A DNA stretch of 52,057 bases, from contig MABC01000021.1 of NCBI GenBank assembly GCA_002162925.1, positions 1 through 52,057 of the forward strand. Direction: 5' to 3'. The position numbers and the translations under genes are program-made. Positions 16,307-24,840 of this stretch are shown here, in pieces; the first letter of the stretch is position 1; each line of letters begins with the position of its first letter. The DNA comes from Thalassotalea sp. 42_200_T64. GTDB lineage: Bacteria > Pseudomonadota > Gammaproteobacteria > Enterobacterales > Alteromonadaceae. Under the pieces are notes generated by a model. That model was given only the letters and a program-made list of their open reading frames with translations. It was not told where the DNA came from and made no database searches.

Positions 16307-18157
16307 TTAGCTAAACAGTGAAATGAGTAACGCGATAAATAATAATACCGAGATCCCCTGCCAAAATTGAACTGGGTTTCGCTCTATCAGCGGTTGTTTT
16401 TTATACTCTTCAACAGCAAGTAGGTTGGGCTTATTCAAGTCGGTGGCAAACTCTGAAAATGCCTGATAGCGTAATTTAGGATCCGCTTGTGTACATTGTT
16501 TTAAGCTTAAATCTAACCATAAAGGGAGTTCAGCTCGAAACTGTCTTAAGCTGCGATATTGCCAATCGCTATAGTGGGTTTGAGTAATGGTGGCGGTTTT
16601 CATCGGCTTGAACGGCAACTCACCGGTTAGCATCTCAAAGCAAATCACCCCAAGTGAGAACAAATCACTTAAGCTGGTTGCGGTTAAATTTAACAAGGTT
16701 TCCGGGGCAATGTAATTTAATGAACCTTGCGGCACCGTTTCTTGTAGAGTTTCGCCGTTTTCATTGAGTGAGGCAATCAATACCGTGCCGTAATCGATAA
16801 GCTTTACCTGGCCGAATTTATCGATCATGATATTGTCAGGTTTCAAATCACGGTGTACTAACTCCTGACGTTTAAAGGTGCGCAGGGCGCTAATAATTTG
16901 CGCCATGATATTGCGAACTTCACCGATGCTAGGGCTAGGGTTGTCATGCATCCATTCGCTTAATGTTTGGCCTTCAATGTATTCACACAAGTGATATAAA
17001 AACTGACTGTTTTGGGTATCACTTTTTATCCGCATGATGTTGCTGTGCTTTATTCTTTCGCCAACCCAGGCTTCGCGAATAAAACCTTGCAGATAAAGCG
17101 TATCATCAGAAAAGTTCTCTGAAGGGGCTTTTAATATTAATGGCTCACTATGATCCTTATGCTCAACCAGATACAGGTGTGAACGGATACTGGCGTGAAT
17201 GACTTTTTTTACTTTATAACCGTCTAATATCATCCCCACTTGCAAGGCCGGTGGAATTCTTTTGCTGAGTAAGTCTCGCTCAATTTCTTCGGTACGACGA
17301 TTAGGGGTATTGCTAATGTAAACCAACAAGCAGCTGACATTATCGTCACTGCCCTGGGTAATGGCTTGGTCAACTAATTGTTTTGCCAGGCTTTCAAGTT
17401 GTTGATTATTGGGTTGTGCTGCAACACTGGCGAGGGTTTGTTTAATATATTTTGTTGATAGATAGTCATGCACACCATCGCAGGTGAGCAGAAAAATATC
17501 CCCTTGCCGCACATCGACATCATGTACATCCACTTTAAGGCGGACATCGGCACCCAGCGCTCTGGTTAATACCGAGTTATTTACGCCTTGCTTACGGTTG
17601 TGATCACTAGTGATGCGTTCAAGGCAGCCATTTCGATAAACGCTAATGCGAGTATCACCAAGATGAAAAATATAACCACTACTGGATTTGACGATCAATG
17701 CCGAAAAGGTGGTCAACCATTGCTGCTGCTGACTGTCATGACCATTGACTTGCGAACACAGCCACTGGTTTAAACTGGTCAGGACTTTGGCAGCCGACTT
17801 ATGGGTCGACCAGGTTTGCGAAGTGTTGTAATACTGATCAATAAATTGGGTAACCGCCAACTGTGCTGCTTCTGCGGCTTTACTGGCGCTTGACACACCA
17901 TCGGCAATAGCAGCTACCGCGCCTTTGGCAATCAGATCATTGCCCTTGGGCATAAAGGCGGCAAAGGCGTCCTGATTGACTGCCTTTTTACCTTTCGACG
18001 AAAAACCACCAAAATGCAATTGTAATTTCGCATCAGCTGGGGTTTTCGTTGCTACCGCAACTTGTGCTTTAGTTTTCAGTGCAGCCGCATCCGGGCGTTG
18101 TTTAGTAGGCAACGACCCGGTTGCTGCTTGTTCACTAGTTGCTTGCTTAACTGACAT
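16307..18157 (-). CDS. Fused PP2C phosphatase and Ser/Thr protein kinase, membrane-anchored
   Basis: This 616-residue protein has two domains and a tail anchor. The N-terminal PP2C phosphatase has VNQDAF, AAIADG (D86), LTCDG (D227) and GSDDN (D271-D272). The protein kinase (about 310-560) has Lys343 in LILKAP, HRDLKPDN (D437) and DYG (455-457) in place of DFG. One C-terminal membrane helix ends LLFIALLISLFS. It overlaps narK by 11 bp, so translation is coupled. Pseudomonas aeruginosa carries a kinase gene in the same nitrate-assimilation neighbourhood (PA1782), so the association is conserved. Regulation of NarK or of nitrate reduction by reversible phosphorylation is likely, but its substrate is not known. 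Confidence 0.9.
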   Translation of the reverse strand: MSVKQATSEQAATGSLPTKQRPDAAALKTKAQVAVATKTPADAKLQLHFGGFSSKGKKAVNQDAFAAFMPKGNDLIAKGAVAAIADGVSSASKAAEAAQLAVTQFIDQYYNTSQTWSTHKSAAKVLTSLNQWLCSQVNGHDSQQQQWLTTFSALIVKSSSGYIFHLGDTRISVYRNGCLERITSDHNRKQGVNNSVLTRALGADVRLKVDVHDVDVRQGDIFLLTCDGVHDYLSTKYIKQTLASVAAQPNNQQLESLAKQLVDQAITQGSDDNVSCLLVYISNTPNRRTEEIERDLLSKRIPPALQVGMILDGYKVKKVIHASIRSHLYLVEHKDHSEPLILKAPSENFSDDTLYLQGFIREAWVGERIKHSNIMRIKSDTQNSQFLYHLCEYIEGQTLSEWMHDNPSPSIGEVRNIMAQIISALRTFKRQELVHRDLKPDNIMIDKFGQVKLIDYGTVLIASLNENGETLQETVPQGSLNYIAPETLLNLTATSLSDLFSLGVICFEMLTGELPFKPMKTATITQTHYSDWQYRSLRQFRAELPLWLDLSLKQCTQADPKLRYQAFSEFATDLNKPNLLAVEEYKKQPLIERNPVQFWQGISVLLFIALLISLFS

Positions 18158-19616
18158 TAATTAACTCAATGGTACCGTCTTCTCGCACTTCAGTAATGGT
18201 GCCTTCCGGCTCTTCCATAAACAATAACGTGATGAAACCAACGACCGCCGTTGCCGCGATAACTAAGAAGAACTGTTGATAGCTTACCATTGATAATACC
18301 GTTAAATAGACCACCGCACCAACATTACCATATGCACCGGTCATACCGGCAATTTGCCCGGTTAAACGACGTTTAATTAATGGCACTGCCGCAAATACTG
18401 CACCTTCACCGGCTTGTACAAAGAAAGAACACGCCATCGCAGCAGCAACGGCTAAGGCCAATGGCCAGCTACTATCTATTGCTGACATTACCAGATAACC
18501 AATAGCCAAACCTGCCGTTAATATTAATAAAGTTTTTTTACGGCCAAATTTATCACTGATCCAGCCGCCACCTGGACGTGACATTAAGTTCATGAATGCA
18601 TAAAGTGAGGCAAGCAGACCGGCGTAAACCATATCGAGAGAAAACACATCGGCAAAAAATAATGGCAACATTGAAATTACCGCCAGCTCTGAACCAAAAG
18701 TGGCGAAATATAAAATATTCAATACTGCCACTTGCTTAAACTTATATTGATGGATTTCCGGCACTGGCTGTTTAAATACATGGCCATTCACTTTGTAGGT
18801 TTGTTTCACTTCAACAATGAACAGCAATACTAACGACACATAAGCAATTATTGCGGCGGTGTCTGAAAGCATACTGACGCCACTTGGCGATAATTTCCAG
18901 GTAAGTAAAGAAAGTGCGCCATACATAGGAATTTTCATTACCAGTAATAACCAAAAATCACCTTTACTGGTCACTTCCATCGCGCCCGTTTGTTTGGGTT
19001 TAAAGTAAGTTGAGCCTTTTGGCGTATCGGTAACATTGAGGTACCAGATCACACTGAAAATTAAACTGAGTAAACCACTTAAGGCTACGGCATAGCGCCA
19101 GCCATCTTCGCCACCAAACAACAAGGCAATTGCCGGCAATGACATTGCTGCTGCTGCAGAACCAAAGTTACCCCAACCACCGTACACACCTTCGGCGGTA
19201 CCTAACTCGTTGGCCGGAAACCATTCGCTAACCATGCGAATACCGATAACAAAACCGGCGCCGATAAAGCCAAGTAAAAACCGGGCTAGAGCGGCTTGCT
19301 CAAATGTTTCGGCAACCGCGAACATGAAACAGGGAATGCTACATAATGATAATACCAATGCATAGACTAGCCTTGGCCCATAACGGTCGGTTAGCATGCC
19401 AATGATCACCCGCGCCGGGATGGTTAAAGCAACGTTGAGGATCAGCAAGGTTTTGATTTCACTCGCGGTTAAACCTAAACTAGCACCGATAACCGCCAAC
19501 AACGGCGCATGGTTAAACCACACCACAAAGGTGATAAAAAAGGCCATCCAGCTAAGATGTAATACTTTCATCTTGCCAGTAAAGGATAATATTTTAATCC
19601 CGGCTTGTTCGCTCAT
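18147..19616 (-). CDS. narK: Nitrate/nitrite transporter, NarK/NasA-type MFS
   Basis: This 489-residue major facilitator has about twelve membrane segments. The nitrate-signature-like glycine-rich regions GGWGNFGSAAAA and GMTGAYGNVGAVVYL match the NNP family. I choose ATG 19616 with GGAG 7 bp upstream; the frame extends to a GTG at 19628. It imports nitrate and/or exports nitrite across the inner membrane. It is a second uptake route beside NrtABC. It is the first gene of a unit with the PP2C-kinase and has its own sigma-54 promoter about 35 bp upstream of the ATG. Confidence 0.94.
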   Translation of the reverse strand: MSEQAGIKILSFTGKMKVLHLSWMAFFITFVVWFNHAPLLAVIGASLGLTASEIKTLLILNVALTIPARVIIGMLTDRYGPRLVYALVLSLCSIPCFMFAVAETFEQAALARFLLGFIGAGFVIGIRMVSEWFPANELGTAEGVYGGWGNFGSAAAAMSLPAIALLFGGEDGWRYAVALSGLLSLIFSVIWYLNVTDTPKGSTYFKPKQTGAMEVTSKGDFWLLLVMKIPMYGALSLLTWKLSPSGVSMLSDTAAIIAYVSLVLLFIVEVKQTYKVNGHVFKQPVPEIHQYKFKQVAVLNILYFATFGSELAVISMLPLFFADVFSLDMVYAGLLASLYAFMNLMSRPGGGWISDKFGRKKTLLILTAGLAIGYLVMSAIDSSWPLALAVAAAMACSFFVQAGEGAVFAAVPLIKRRLTGQIAGMTGAYGNVGAVVYLTVLSMVSYQQFFLVIAATAVVGFITLLFMEEPEGTITEVREDGTIELINVS

Positions 19617-19660
19617 AAGTAACTCCACATATTTTATATACTATCATTGACAGTAATATT

Positions 19661-19675
19661 GCAAAGCCAGTGCCA
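19661..19675 (-). promoter_or_regulatory. Sigma-54 promoter of narK
   Basis: On the minus strand the sequence is TGGCACtggctTTGCA, an exact consensus -24/-12 with GG-N10-GC. The predicted start is near 19650, leaving a short leader of about 34 nt before ATG 19616. Confidence 0.88.
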
Positions 19676-19750
19676 CAGTTAACAATTAATATAAATCATT
19701 TACTTTCAACGACTTAAGTTGCATCACCATTTATCAGTAAAATTTGAATT

Positions 19751-19784
19751 GCACTCTTAATGTTCTTGTGCACGTTTTAAGTGC
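19751..19784. promoter_or_regulatory. Tandem NtrC-like sites upstream of narK
   Basis: GCACGTTTTAAGTGC (19770-19784) is a perfect GCAC-N7-GTGC dyad. GCACTCTTAATGTTC (19751-19765) is the same with one mismatch. They are 19 bp apart centre to centre and lie about 95-115 bp upstream of the -12 element, as expected for a paired enhancer. Confidence 0.72.
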
Positions 19785-19820
19785 AGTCATTAAATCCCAG
19801 CAAAACTCTGGGCTTAGGTG

Positions 19821-19854
19821 AAAAAAGGCCTAACTTAAAGATAAGCCAGGCCTT
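19821..19854 (-). terminator. Rho-independent terminator of the nrtABC-porin operon
   Basis: On the minus strand AAGGCCT and AGGCCTT form a 7-bp stem with a second inner CTTA/TAAG stem, followed by six T. It ends the operon about 65 bp past the porin stop codon and separates it from the narK control region. Confidence 0.87.
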
Positions 19855-19917
19855 GTGAACAGTGATCGATTTTTTGTTCGGATTGTTAAAACTTATTTGC
19901 GATGAATTGCAAAACAA

Positions 19918-21111
19918 TTAAAATTTAGCGCCTACCCATAACCAGACTTTATCCGTATCGACTTTACCTGCAGCAGCATCGCCGGCAGAATAAGCAGCAA
20001 ATTTAAGACCGGCAGAATAATGTTTAGCAAACCCTTTACTATACAGCGCATTTATTTCGCTGCCTAAATCATCAATCGTATCACTCGCCTCGTTTGCGCT
20101 AAAATCATGATAAACAACAGACCAGCGACCCCCGAAGGCCTTGCCTGAAATTGCTACATAAATATCATCAAGACCTTGTGCCGGTGTTGTTAAAAATTGA
20201 TCACTCCAGCCATTAAATTTATGCAAGGTAGCAAGTGGTGTGGAAAAACCATAATTACCGCCATCACTGCCTAAGGATTCAAAACCAAGCTTGGCAGTAA
20301 CACCACTAAATGCCATGCCGGCTTCAAAAGATAGATAACTGGCGTCAAACTCATTACCCGCAGACTCTGCCGTTTGAGTGGCAAATTCGGCGCGGTAGAT
20401 TAATTTATTATCACTAATTTTAGTGTTGCCGCTATAGCTTAAACCAAAGGTATCAAGAGCATTGTCGGTATTGTTGTCTACTTCAAGAAAATAACCATAA
20501 GCCGTAAATTTGCCGATACCTGTAGTATAAGAGGCATTTAATAAATGATCTTTTGCGTCAATATCTTTCGCTTCCGCAAAAATACGGTTACGTTTACTGA
20601 TGTAAGCATAATTTAAACTTAAATCTTTACCGGGTTTAAATGCAAAACTCAATGCATCAAATGTTTGCTTATCTTGGCGCCAGCCAACATGACCAACAAA
20701 ACGATGTCCATCAAGAGTAATGACTTGACGGCCTAATTTAGTCGAGAACTGCTCACTTTTATACTGCACATAGGCTTGATCAACTTCTGTCGATTCCGGG
20801 TCGGCAATCACAGAGTAGTCCGCATTTTTACCATTGGTATCATTATAGTCTTCAATACCTACTGTCCGCGAGTCTTCAAACTCAACAAAGGCTGAAAAGA
20901 GATTAACCGTTTGCGTTTGATAGTTCAGTTTTGTGCGTAACGTTAAGGCATCAGCGTCTTTTTTAGCATTGTCCTGAGACACATTTTCGTAGCGTAAATT
21001 AAAGTCGATACTGGCTTTAGCATTATTCTCTGCCGCGTATGCGGATTGACTCATTGCAATAAAAAGCAGCGATAAAGTGGTGTTCAGTTTTACTGTTTTT
21101 GTTACCTTCAT
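19918..21111 (-). CDS. Outer-membrane beta-barrel porin of the nitrate uptake operon
   Basis: This 397-residue protein has a Sec signal peptide (hydrophobic run LSLLFIAMSQSAYA, cleavage near residue 26). Alternating beta strands follow, ending in a C-terminal aromatic strand (VWLWVGAKF), typical of outer-membrane barrels. It resembles the alginate-export/DUF1302-like porin group in general character; exact family is uncertain. It lies 37 bp downstream of nrtC and just before the operon terminator, so it is co-expressed with the nitrate ABC transporter. The likely job is passage of nitrate across the outer membrane under starvation. That specificity is inference from context. Confidence 0.8.
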   Translation of the reverse strand: MKVTKTVKLNTTLSLLFIAMSQSAYAAENNAKASIDFNLRYENVSQDNAKKDADALTLRTKLNYQTQTVNLFSAFVEFEDSRTVGIEDYNDTNGKNADYSVIADPESTEVDQAYVQYKSEQFSTKLGRQVITLDGHRFVGHVGWRQDKQTFDALSFAFKPGKDLSLNYAYISKRNRIFAEAKDIDAKDHLLNASYTTGIGKFTAYGYFLEVDNNTDNALDTFGLSYSGNTKISDNKLIYRAEFATQTAESAGNEFDASYLSFEAGMAFSGVTAKLGFESLGSDGGNYGFSTPLATLHKFNGWSDQFLTTPAQGLDDIYVAISGKAFGGRWSVVYHDFSANEASDTIDDLGSEINALYSKGFAKHYSAGLKFAAYSAGDAAAGKVDTDKVWLWVGAKF

Positions 21112-21148
21112 AATTTTCCCTTAAATTAATGATTCATTGTTAATTTTT

Positions 21149-21997
21149 TTATGCTGCAGCTATTGGTTGTTTTTTTATTGTTGTAGTGTTCGCTGCATGA
21201 CTCTTTATTACTTCAACTTTACGTTGTTTTTCGTATAAGAAGGTTAAAACAGCGGAACGACACTGGTTATATTCAACATCTTTAGCCAGGTCTAACCTAT
21301 CTCTGGGGCGCTCTATATTTACCGCTAAAATTTCACCAATGGTTGCCGCTGGACCATTGGTCATCATCACAATGCGATCGGATAGCAATACCGCTTCATC
21401 GACATCATGGGTGATCATAATCACCGTATTTTTTAATTCTTCTTGGATTTCCATTAATGAATCTTGCATATGTGCCCGAGTTAGCGCGTCTAATGCACCA
21501 AACGGCTCATCCATTAACAGCACTTCCGGTTGCATCGCTAGTGCTCTGGCGATACCTACTCGCTGCTTCATCCCGCCAGATATTTCATCAGGGCGTTTAT
21601 GCATCGCGTGGTCCATATGGACTAGTTTCAGGTTGTACTCAATCCACTCTTTCATTTCGACCGCATTCATCTTTTTCGCAAACACTTGCTTTACCGCCAG
21701 CTCGACATTTTGATATGCCGTAAGCCAAGGTAACAGCGAATGGTTTTGGAAAACCACGGCTCGCTCTGGACCCGGTTCAGTGACATAACTATTGTTGAGT
21801 AACACTCCACCTTTGCTTGCTTGATAAAGCCCCGCTACAACATTTAACACCGTCGATTTGCCACAACCCGAATGGCCGATAAGTGAGATAAACTCACCTT
21901 TATTAATTTTTAAATTGACATTTTTAAGCGCGGTAAAGTCACCTTTGGCTGTTGGAAAAACCATATCCATTTTGCTAATTTCTAAAAAACTACTCAT
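21149..21997 (-). CDS. nrtC: Nitrate ABC transporter ATP-binding protein
   Basis: This 282-residue ATPase belongs to the nitrate/sulfonate/taurine group. Walker A is GHSGCGKST, the Q-loop is in VVFQNHSLLPWL, the signature is ISGGMKQR, Walker B is VLLMDEPFGALD, and the switch His is in ITHDVDEA. It lacks the NrtA-like C-terminal sensing domain found on cyanobacterial NrtC, so inhibition by ammonium or nitrate through that domain is not expected. It forms the inner-membrane importer with NrtB and the periplasmic NrtA. It is the third gene of nrtA-nrtB-nrtC-porin. Confidence 0.92.
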   Translation of the reverse strand: MSSFLEISKMDMVFPTAKGDFTALKNVNLKINKGEFISLIGHSGCGKSTVLNVVAGLYQASKGGVLLNNSYVTEPGPERAVVFQNHSLLPWLTAYQNVELAVKQVFAKKMNAVEMKEWIEYNLKLVHMDHAMHKRPDEISGGMKQRVGIARALAMQPEVLLMDEPFGALDALTRAHMQDSLMEIQEELKNTVIMITHDVDEAVLLSDRIVMMTNGPAATIGEILAVNIERPRDRLDLAKDVEYNQCRSAVLTFLYEKQRKVEVIKSHAANTTTIKKQPIAAA

Positions 21998-22041
21998 TAT
22001 TAAATTTCCTACATTGAATCCTATCGTTATTGAGATTGTTC

Positions 22042-23040
22042 TCAGCGCTCAGCACTGGCTTTGTCCCAAGACATTAGTTTTTGCAATTGCTGCATGCATT
22101 TATCGAGTAAAAAACCAATGATGCCGATGACAAATATTGCGGTCATTATTCGACTTAACGATTGCGAACTGCCATTTTGAAATTCATCCCAAACAAATTT
22201 TCCTAAGCCTGGATTTTGCGCCAGCATTTCTGCGGCAATTAACACCATCCAGGCAATACCCAAAGACATTCTCATGCCGGTGAAAATTGCAGGGATTGAT
22301 GCTGGCAGCACGATTTTCTGAACGTGTTTGAGTGCTGGCAAACGTAATACTTTGCTGACATTTACCCAGTCTGGATTCATTGCGGAAACACCAACCGAAG
22401 TATTGATAACCATAGGCCAAATGCAGCATAGAGTGACCGTTATCATCGACACGACAAATGACTTGGCAAACATTGGATCATCCGAGGTATATAATGCACT
22501 CACCACCATGGTTACAATGGGTAACCAGGCCAAAGGCGATACGGGCTTAAACACTTGAATAATGGGGTTAATCGCCTGATTCATTGATTTACTTAAGCCC
22601 ACTGCGATGCCTAACGGAATGGCAATGATGGCGGCTAAAACAAAACCACTGATAACCGTAATTAAACTCGTGCCTATTTGCTCAAGAAATGTTTCTTTGC
22701 CGGTATATGAGCGAATTTTCACCTGGTAGCCAGGATCAGCTTCTAACCTTTGGGCGTTGCGTATTTCTTGACGGCCATAAAAAGCCTGCGCTTTTACTCT
22801 TTCAGCATTGTGCTCCTGATATAAATTCATTACTTGTTCAGAAACCGCCCTTGGCCCTGGAAATTTTCCGAGAGAAGTATCAATATTACTAGCCGCTAGT
22901 GACCATAAAAATACAAATATCAGCATCCCTGTTACCGGTACTATTACGGTTTTTAATGTCTGTGAAGGTAGCTTCAGCATAGCCAGCTTGCTTTGCTTGA
23001 TAAAACTTGAGGGTATGAGTTGTTGAACTAAAGTGTTCAT
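22042..23040 (-). CDS. nrtB: Nitrate ABC transporter permease
   Basis: This 332-residue inner-membrane permease has the binding-protein-dependent fold. A first helix (about 30-52) is followed by a periplasmic segment, then about five more helices. The ATPase contact loop is in VNVSKVLRLPALKHVQKIVLPASIPAIFTG, and PLGIAVGLSKSMNQAINP is typical of the NrtB/SsuC group. AAGGAG sits 8-9 bp upstream of ATG. A strong hairpin lies in the 49-bp gap from nrtA. Confidence 0.93.
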   Translation of the reverse strand: MNTLVQQLIPSSFIKQSKLAMLKLPSQTLKTVIVPVTGMLIFVFLWSLAASNIDTSLGKFPGPRAVSEQVMNLYQEHNAERVKAQAFYGRQEIRNAQRLEADPGYQVKIRSYTGKETFLEQIGTSLITVISGFVLAAIIAIPLGIAVGLSKSMNQAINPIIQVFKPVSPLAWLPIVTMVVSALYTSDDPMFAKSFVVSMITVTLCCIWPMVINTSVGVSAMNPDWVNVSKVLRLPALKHVQKIVLPASIPAIFTGMRMSLGIAWMVLIAAEMLAQNPGLGKFVWDEFQNGSSQSLSRIMTAIFVIGIIGFLLDKCMQQLQKLMSWDKASAER

Positions 23041-23054
23041 TTGAATATCTCCTT

Positions 23055-23077
23055 GAACGGTTCTTTATGAACCGTTC
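23055..23077. other. Intercistronic hairpin between nrtA and nrtB
   Basis: GAACGGTTC and GAACCGTTC form a 9-bp perfect stem around five bases. It lies between the nrtA stop and the nrtB ribosome site, with no U-tract. Such hairpins often protect the upstream binding-protein message from 3' decay, giving more NrtA than NrtB. Confidence 0.65.
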
Positions 23078-23089
23078 GGCACAATATGC

Positions 23090-24475
23090 TTATAGTGTTT
23101 CACCGGTTTTTAAACCAATGCTAAATTTATTGATATAATCATTCGGTTTACTACCGTCATAGACGATATCGTCGATGAAGTGTTTTTGTGGTGGTTTAAA
23201 ACCGTCTTCATTGTCAAAATCTGGAAATTCAGCAGCACTGATCAGCTTGTCTGCAATTAACGATTTAGCCGCTTTTTGGTAAATATCAGGACGATAAACT
23301 TGGGCTGCAATGTCTTTATACCAATCATCAGATTTATCGTCGCTAATTTGTCCCCAACGACGCATTTGCGTTAGGTACCAGATTGCATCTGAATAATACG
23401 GATACGTTGCGTTATAGCGGAAAAACACATTAAAATCTGGCACTTCGCGTTTATCACCTTTCTCGTATTCAAAAGTACCTGTCATGCTATTGGCAATGAC
23501 GTCATAATCAGCACCAACATAGTTAGATTGCGACAGAATTTTTACCGCTTCTGGGCGATTAGCATTACTATTGTCATCTAACCATTTCGCTGCGCGGATC
23601 AGCGCACGAGTTAATCGGATAGTCGTATTTGGATATTTTTCGGCAAACTGGGCACTGATGCCAAACACTTTTTCAGGGTTATTTTTCCAAATTTCATAAT
23701 CGGTGACCACCGGTACCCCAATGCCTTTAAATACGGCCTGTTGATTCCATGGTTCGCCAACACAGTAACCACTAATGGTGCCAGCTTCCAAAGTCGCGGG
23801 CATTTGTGGTGGCGGGGTTACTGATAACAATGCTTGTGCATCTATTTGGCCAGAAGTATCACCTTTATGTGGTGCATAAAAACCGGGATGTATTCCTCCC
23901 GCGGCTAACCAATAACGTAATTCGTAATTATGAGTTGATACCGGAAATACCATGCCCATTTTAAATGGTTTACCACTATCGTTTAGTTTTTCAACCACAG
24001 GTTTTAACGAATCAGCTTTAATCGGGTGTACCGGACGGCCGTCGGCCATTTTCGGAATGTTCACTTTCATTTGTTGCCAAACATCATTAGACACGGTAAT
24101 ACCATTACCATTTAAGTCCATTGAAAATGGCGTAATAATATCAGCCTTAGTACCGTAACCTATCGTCGCGGCAATAGGTTGCCCCGCCAGCATATGGGCA
24201 CCATCTAAACGGCCATCAATCACACCATCTAATAATACTTTCCAGTTTGCTTGCGCTTCGATGGTGACATAAAGACCTTCATCTTCAAAAAAGCCTTTTT
24301 CATAGGCGATGGCGATAGGTGCCATATCGGTGAGTTTAATAAAACCAAATTTGAGCTCTTCTTTTTCAGGAAAACCCAATTCTGCGCTACTGCCATTGAA
24401 ACTTGTTAATAAACAACATCCTGCAATTAATGCATGACATACTTTTTTACTTATTTTATCAATATGATTCTTCAT
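23090..24475 (-). CDS. nrtA: Periplasmic nitrate-binding protein of the ABC transporter
   Basis: This 461-residue protein is of the NrtA/CmpA family. An N-terminal export signal ends near GSSA (about residue 31); an IAGC lipobox-like motif lies within it, so a lipoprotein is also possible. Conserved stretches are [50 protein letters not shown] and [13 protein letters not shown]. It captures nitrate for NrtBC. The ATG follows GGAG, which directly abuts the U-tract of an intrinsic terminator in the leader, so expression must depend on antitermination. NasS, encoded upstream, is its cytoplasmic sensing relative. Confidence 0.93.
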   Translation of the reverse strand: MKNHIDKISKKVCHALIAGCCLLTSFNGSSAELGFPEKEELKFGFIKLTDMAPIAIAYEKGFFEDEGLYVTIEAQANWKVLLDGVIDGRLDGAHMLAGQPIAATIGYGTKADIITPFSMDLNGNGITVSNDVWQQMKVNIPKMADGRPVHPIKADSLKPVVEKLNDSGKPFKMGMVFPVSTHNYELRYWLAAGGIHPGFYAPHKGDTSGQIDAQALLSVTPPPQMPATLEAGTISGYCVGEPWNQQAVFKGIGVPVVTDYEIWKNNPEKVFGISAQFAEKYPNTTIRLTRALIRAAKWLDDNSNANRPEAVKILSQSNYVGADYDVIANSMTGTFEYEKGDKREVPDFNVFFRYNATYPYYSDAIWYLTQMRRWGQISDDKSDDWYKDIAAQVYRPDIYQKAAKSLIADKLISAAEFPDFDNEDGFKPPQKHFIDDIVYDGSKPNDYINKFSIGLKTGETL

Positions 24476-24485
24476 TATTTACTCC

Positions 24486-24533
24486 AAAAAAAAAGCCTGT
24501 CATCACTAAATAAAATTCAGTGATGACAGGCTT
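24486..24533 (-). terminator. Leader terminator (attenuator) of the nrt operon
   Basis: On the minus strand a 15-bp perfect stem (AAGCCTGTCATCACT with its complement, 11-base loop) is followed by nine T. It lies within the nrtA leader, and its U-tract touches the Shine-Dalgarno GGAG at 24485-24482. As there is no gene between the promoter and this terminator, it must serve as a transcription attenuator. Confidence 0.92.
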
Positions 24534-24540
24534 CAATGCC

Positions 24541-24645
24541 AAACTAATAAATAACTACGCCATTGCAGTATGATTAGTTTTTACGAATTGTAATACCAAG
24601 AAAGTCTTGGTGGGGGTGTAGCGATCCGCTGTTGGATCGATACAC
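24541..24645 (-). promoter_or_regulatory. Leader hairpins with six-base loops, candidate NasT (ANTAR) target
   Basis: Read as RNA (minus strand), three hairpins precede the attenuator. The first (24645-24616) has stems GTGTA/TACAC and CGATCC/GGATCG with a six-base loop AACAGC. The second (24611-24595) is ACCAAG/CTTGGT with a five-base loop. The third (24580-24541) has outer AAACTAAT/ATTAGTTT and inner ACTGC/GTAGT around a six-base loop AATGGC. ANTAR proteins bind paired hairpins with hexaloops carrying A at position 1 and G at position 4. AATGGC fits fully; AACAGC has only A1. The linker is longer than usual. Confidence 0.55.
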
Positions 24646-24714
24646 GGTTAATCTCTTAAGTGAATAGTTATAAAGCATTACAGCTCCATCATTTATACAC
24701 TTACCTATAGTAAA

Positions 24715-24729
24715 GCAATTATACTGCCA
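24715..24729 (-). promoter_or_regulatory. Sigma-54 promoter of nrtABC-porin
   Basis: On the minus strand the sequence is TGGCAGtataaTTGCT, with GG-N10-GC spacing and one change from consensus in the -24 block. The predicted start is near 24703, giving a leader of about 228 nt that carries the hexaloop hairpins and the attenuator. Confidence 0.82.
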
Positions 24730-24823
24730 ACTTTACAACCAATTGTTTTATAATAATTTTTTATCACTCGAGACGAGTTTAAAACAGCATTTCCACTTAT
24801 AACGCACCTACTTGATGACAACT

Positions 24824-24840
24824 TTAACTATTTTGGTGCA
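24824..24840. promoter_or_regulatory. NtrC-like site overlapping the nasS stop codon
   Basis: On the minus strand TGCACCAAAATAGTTAA matches 14 of 17 positions of the NtrC consensus TGCACCAAAATGGTGCA. Its last bases are the nasS stop codon. It is centred about 115 bp upstream of the nrtA -12 element. Confidence 0.55.
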
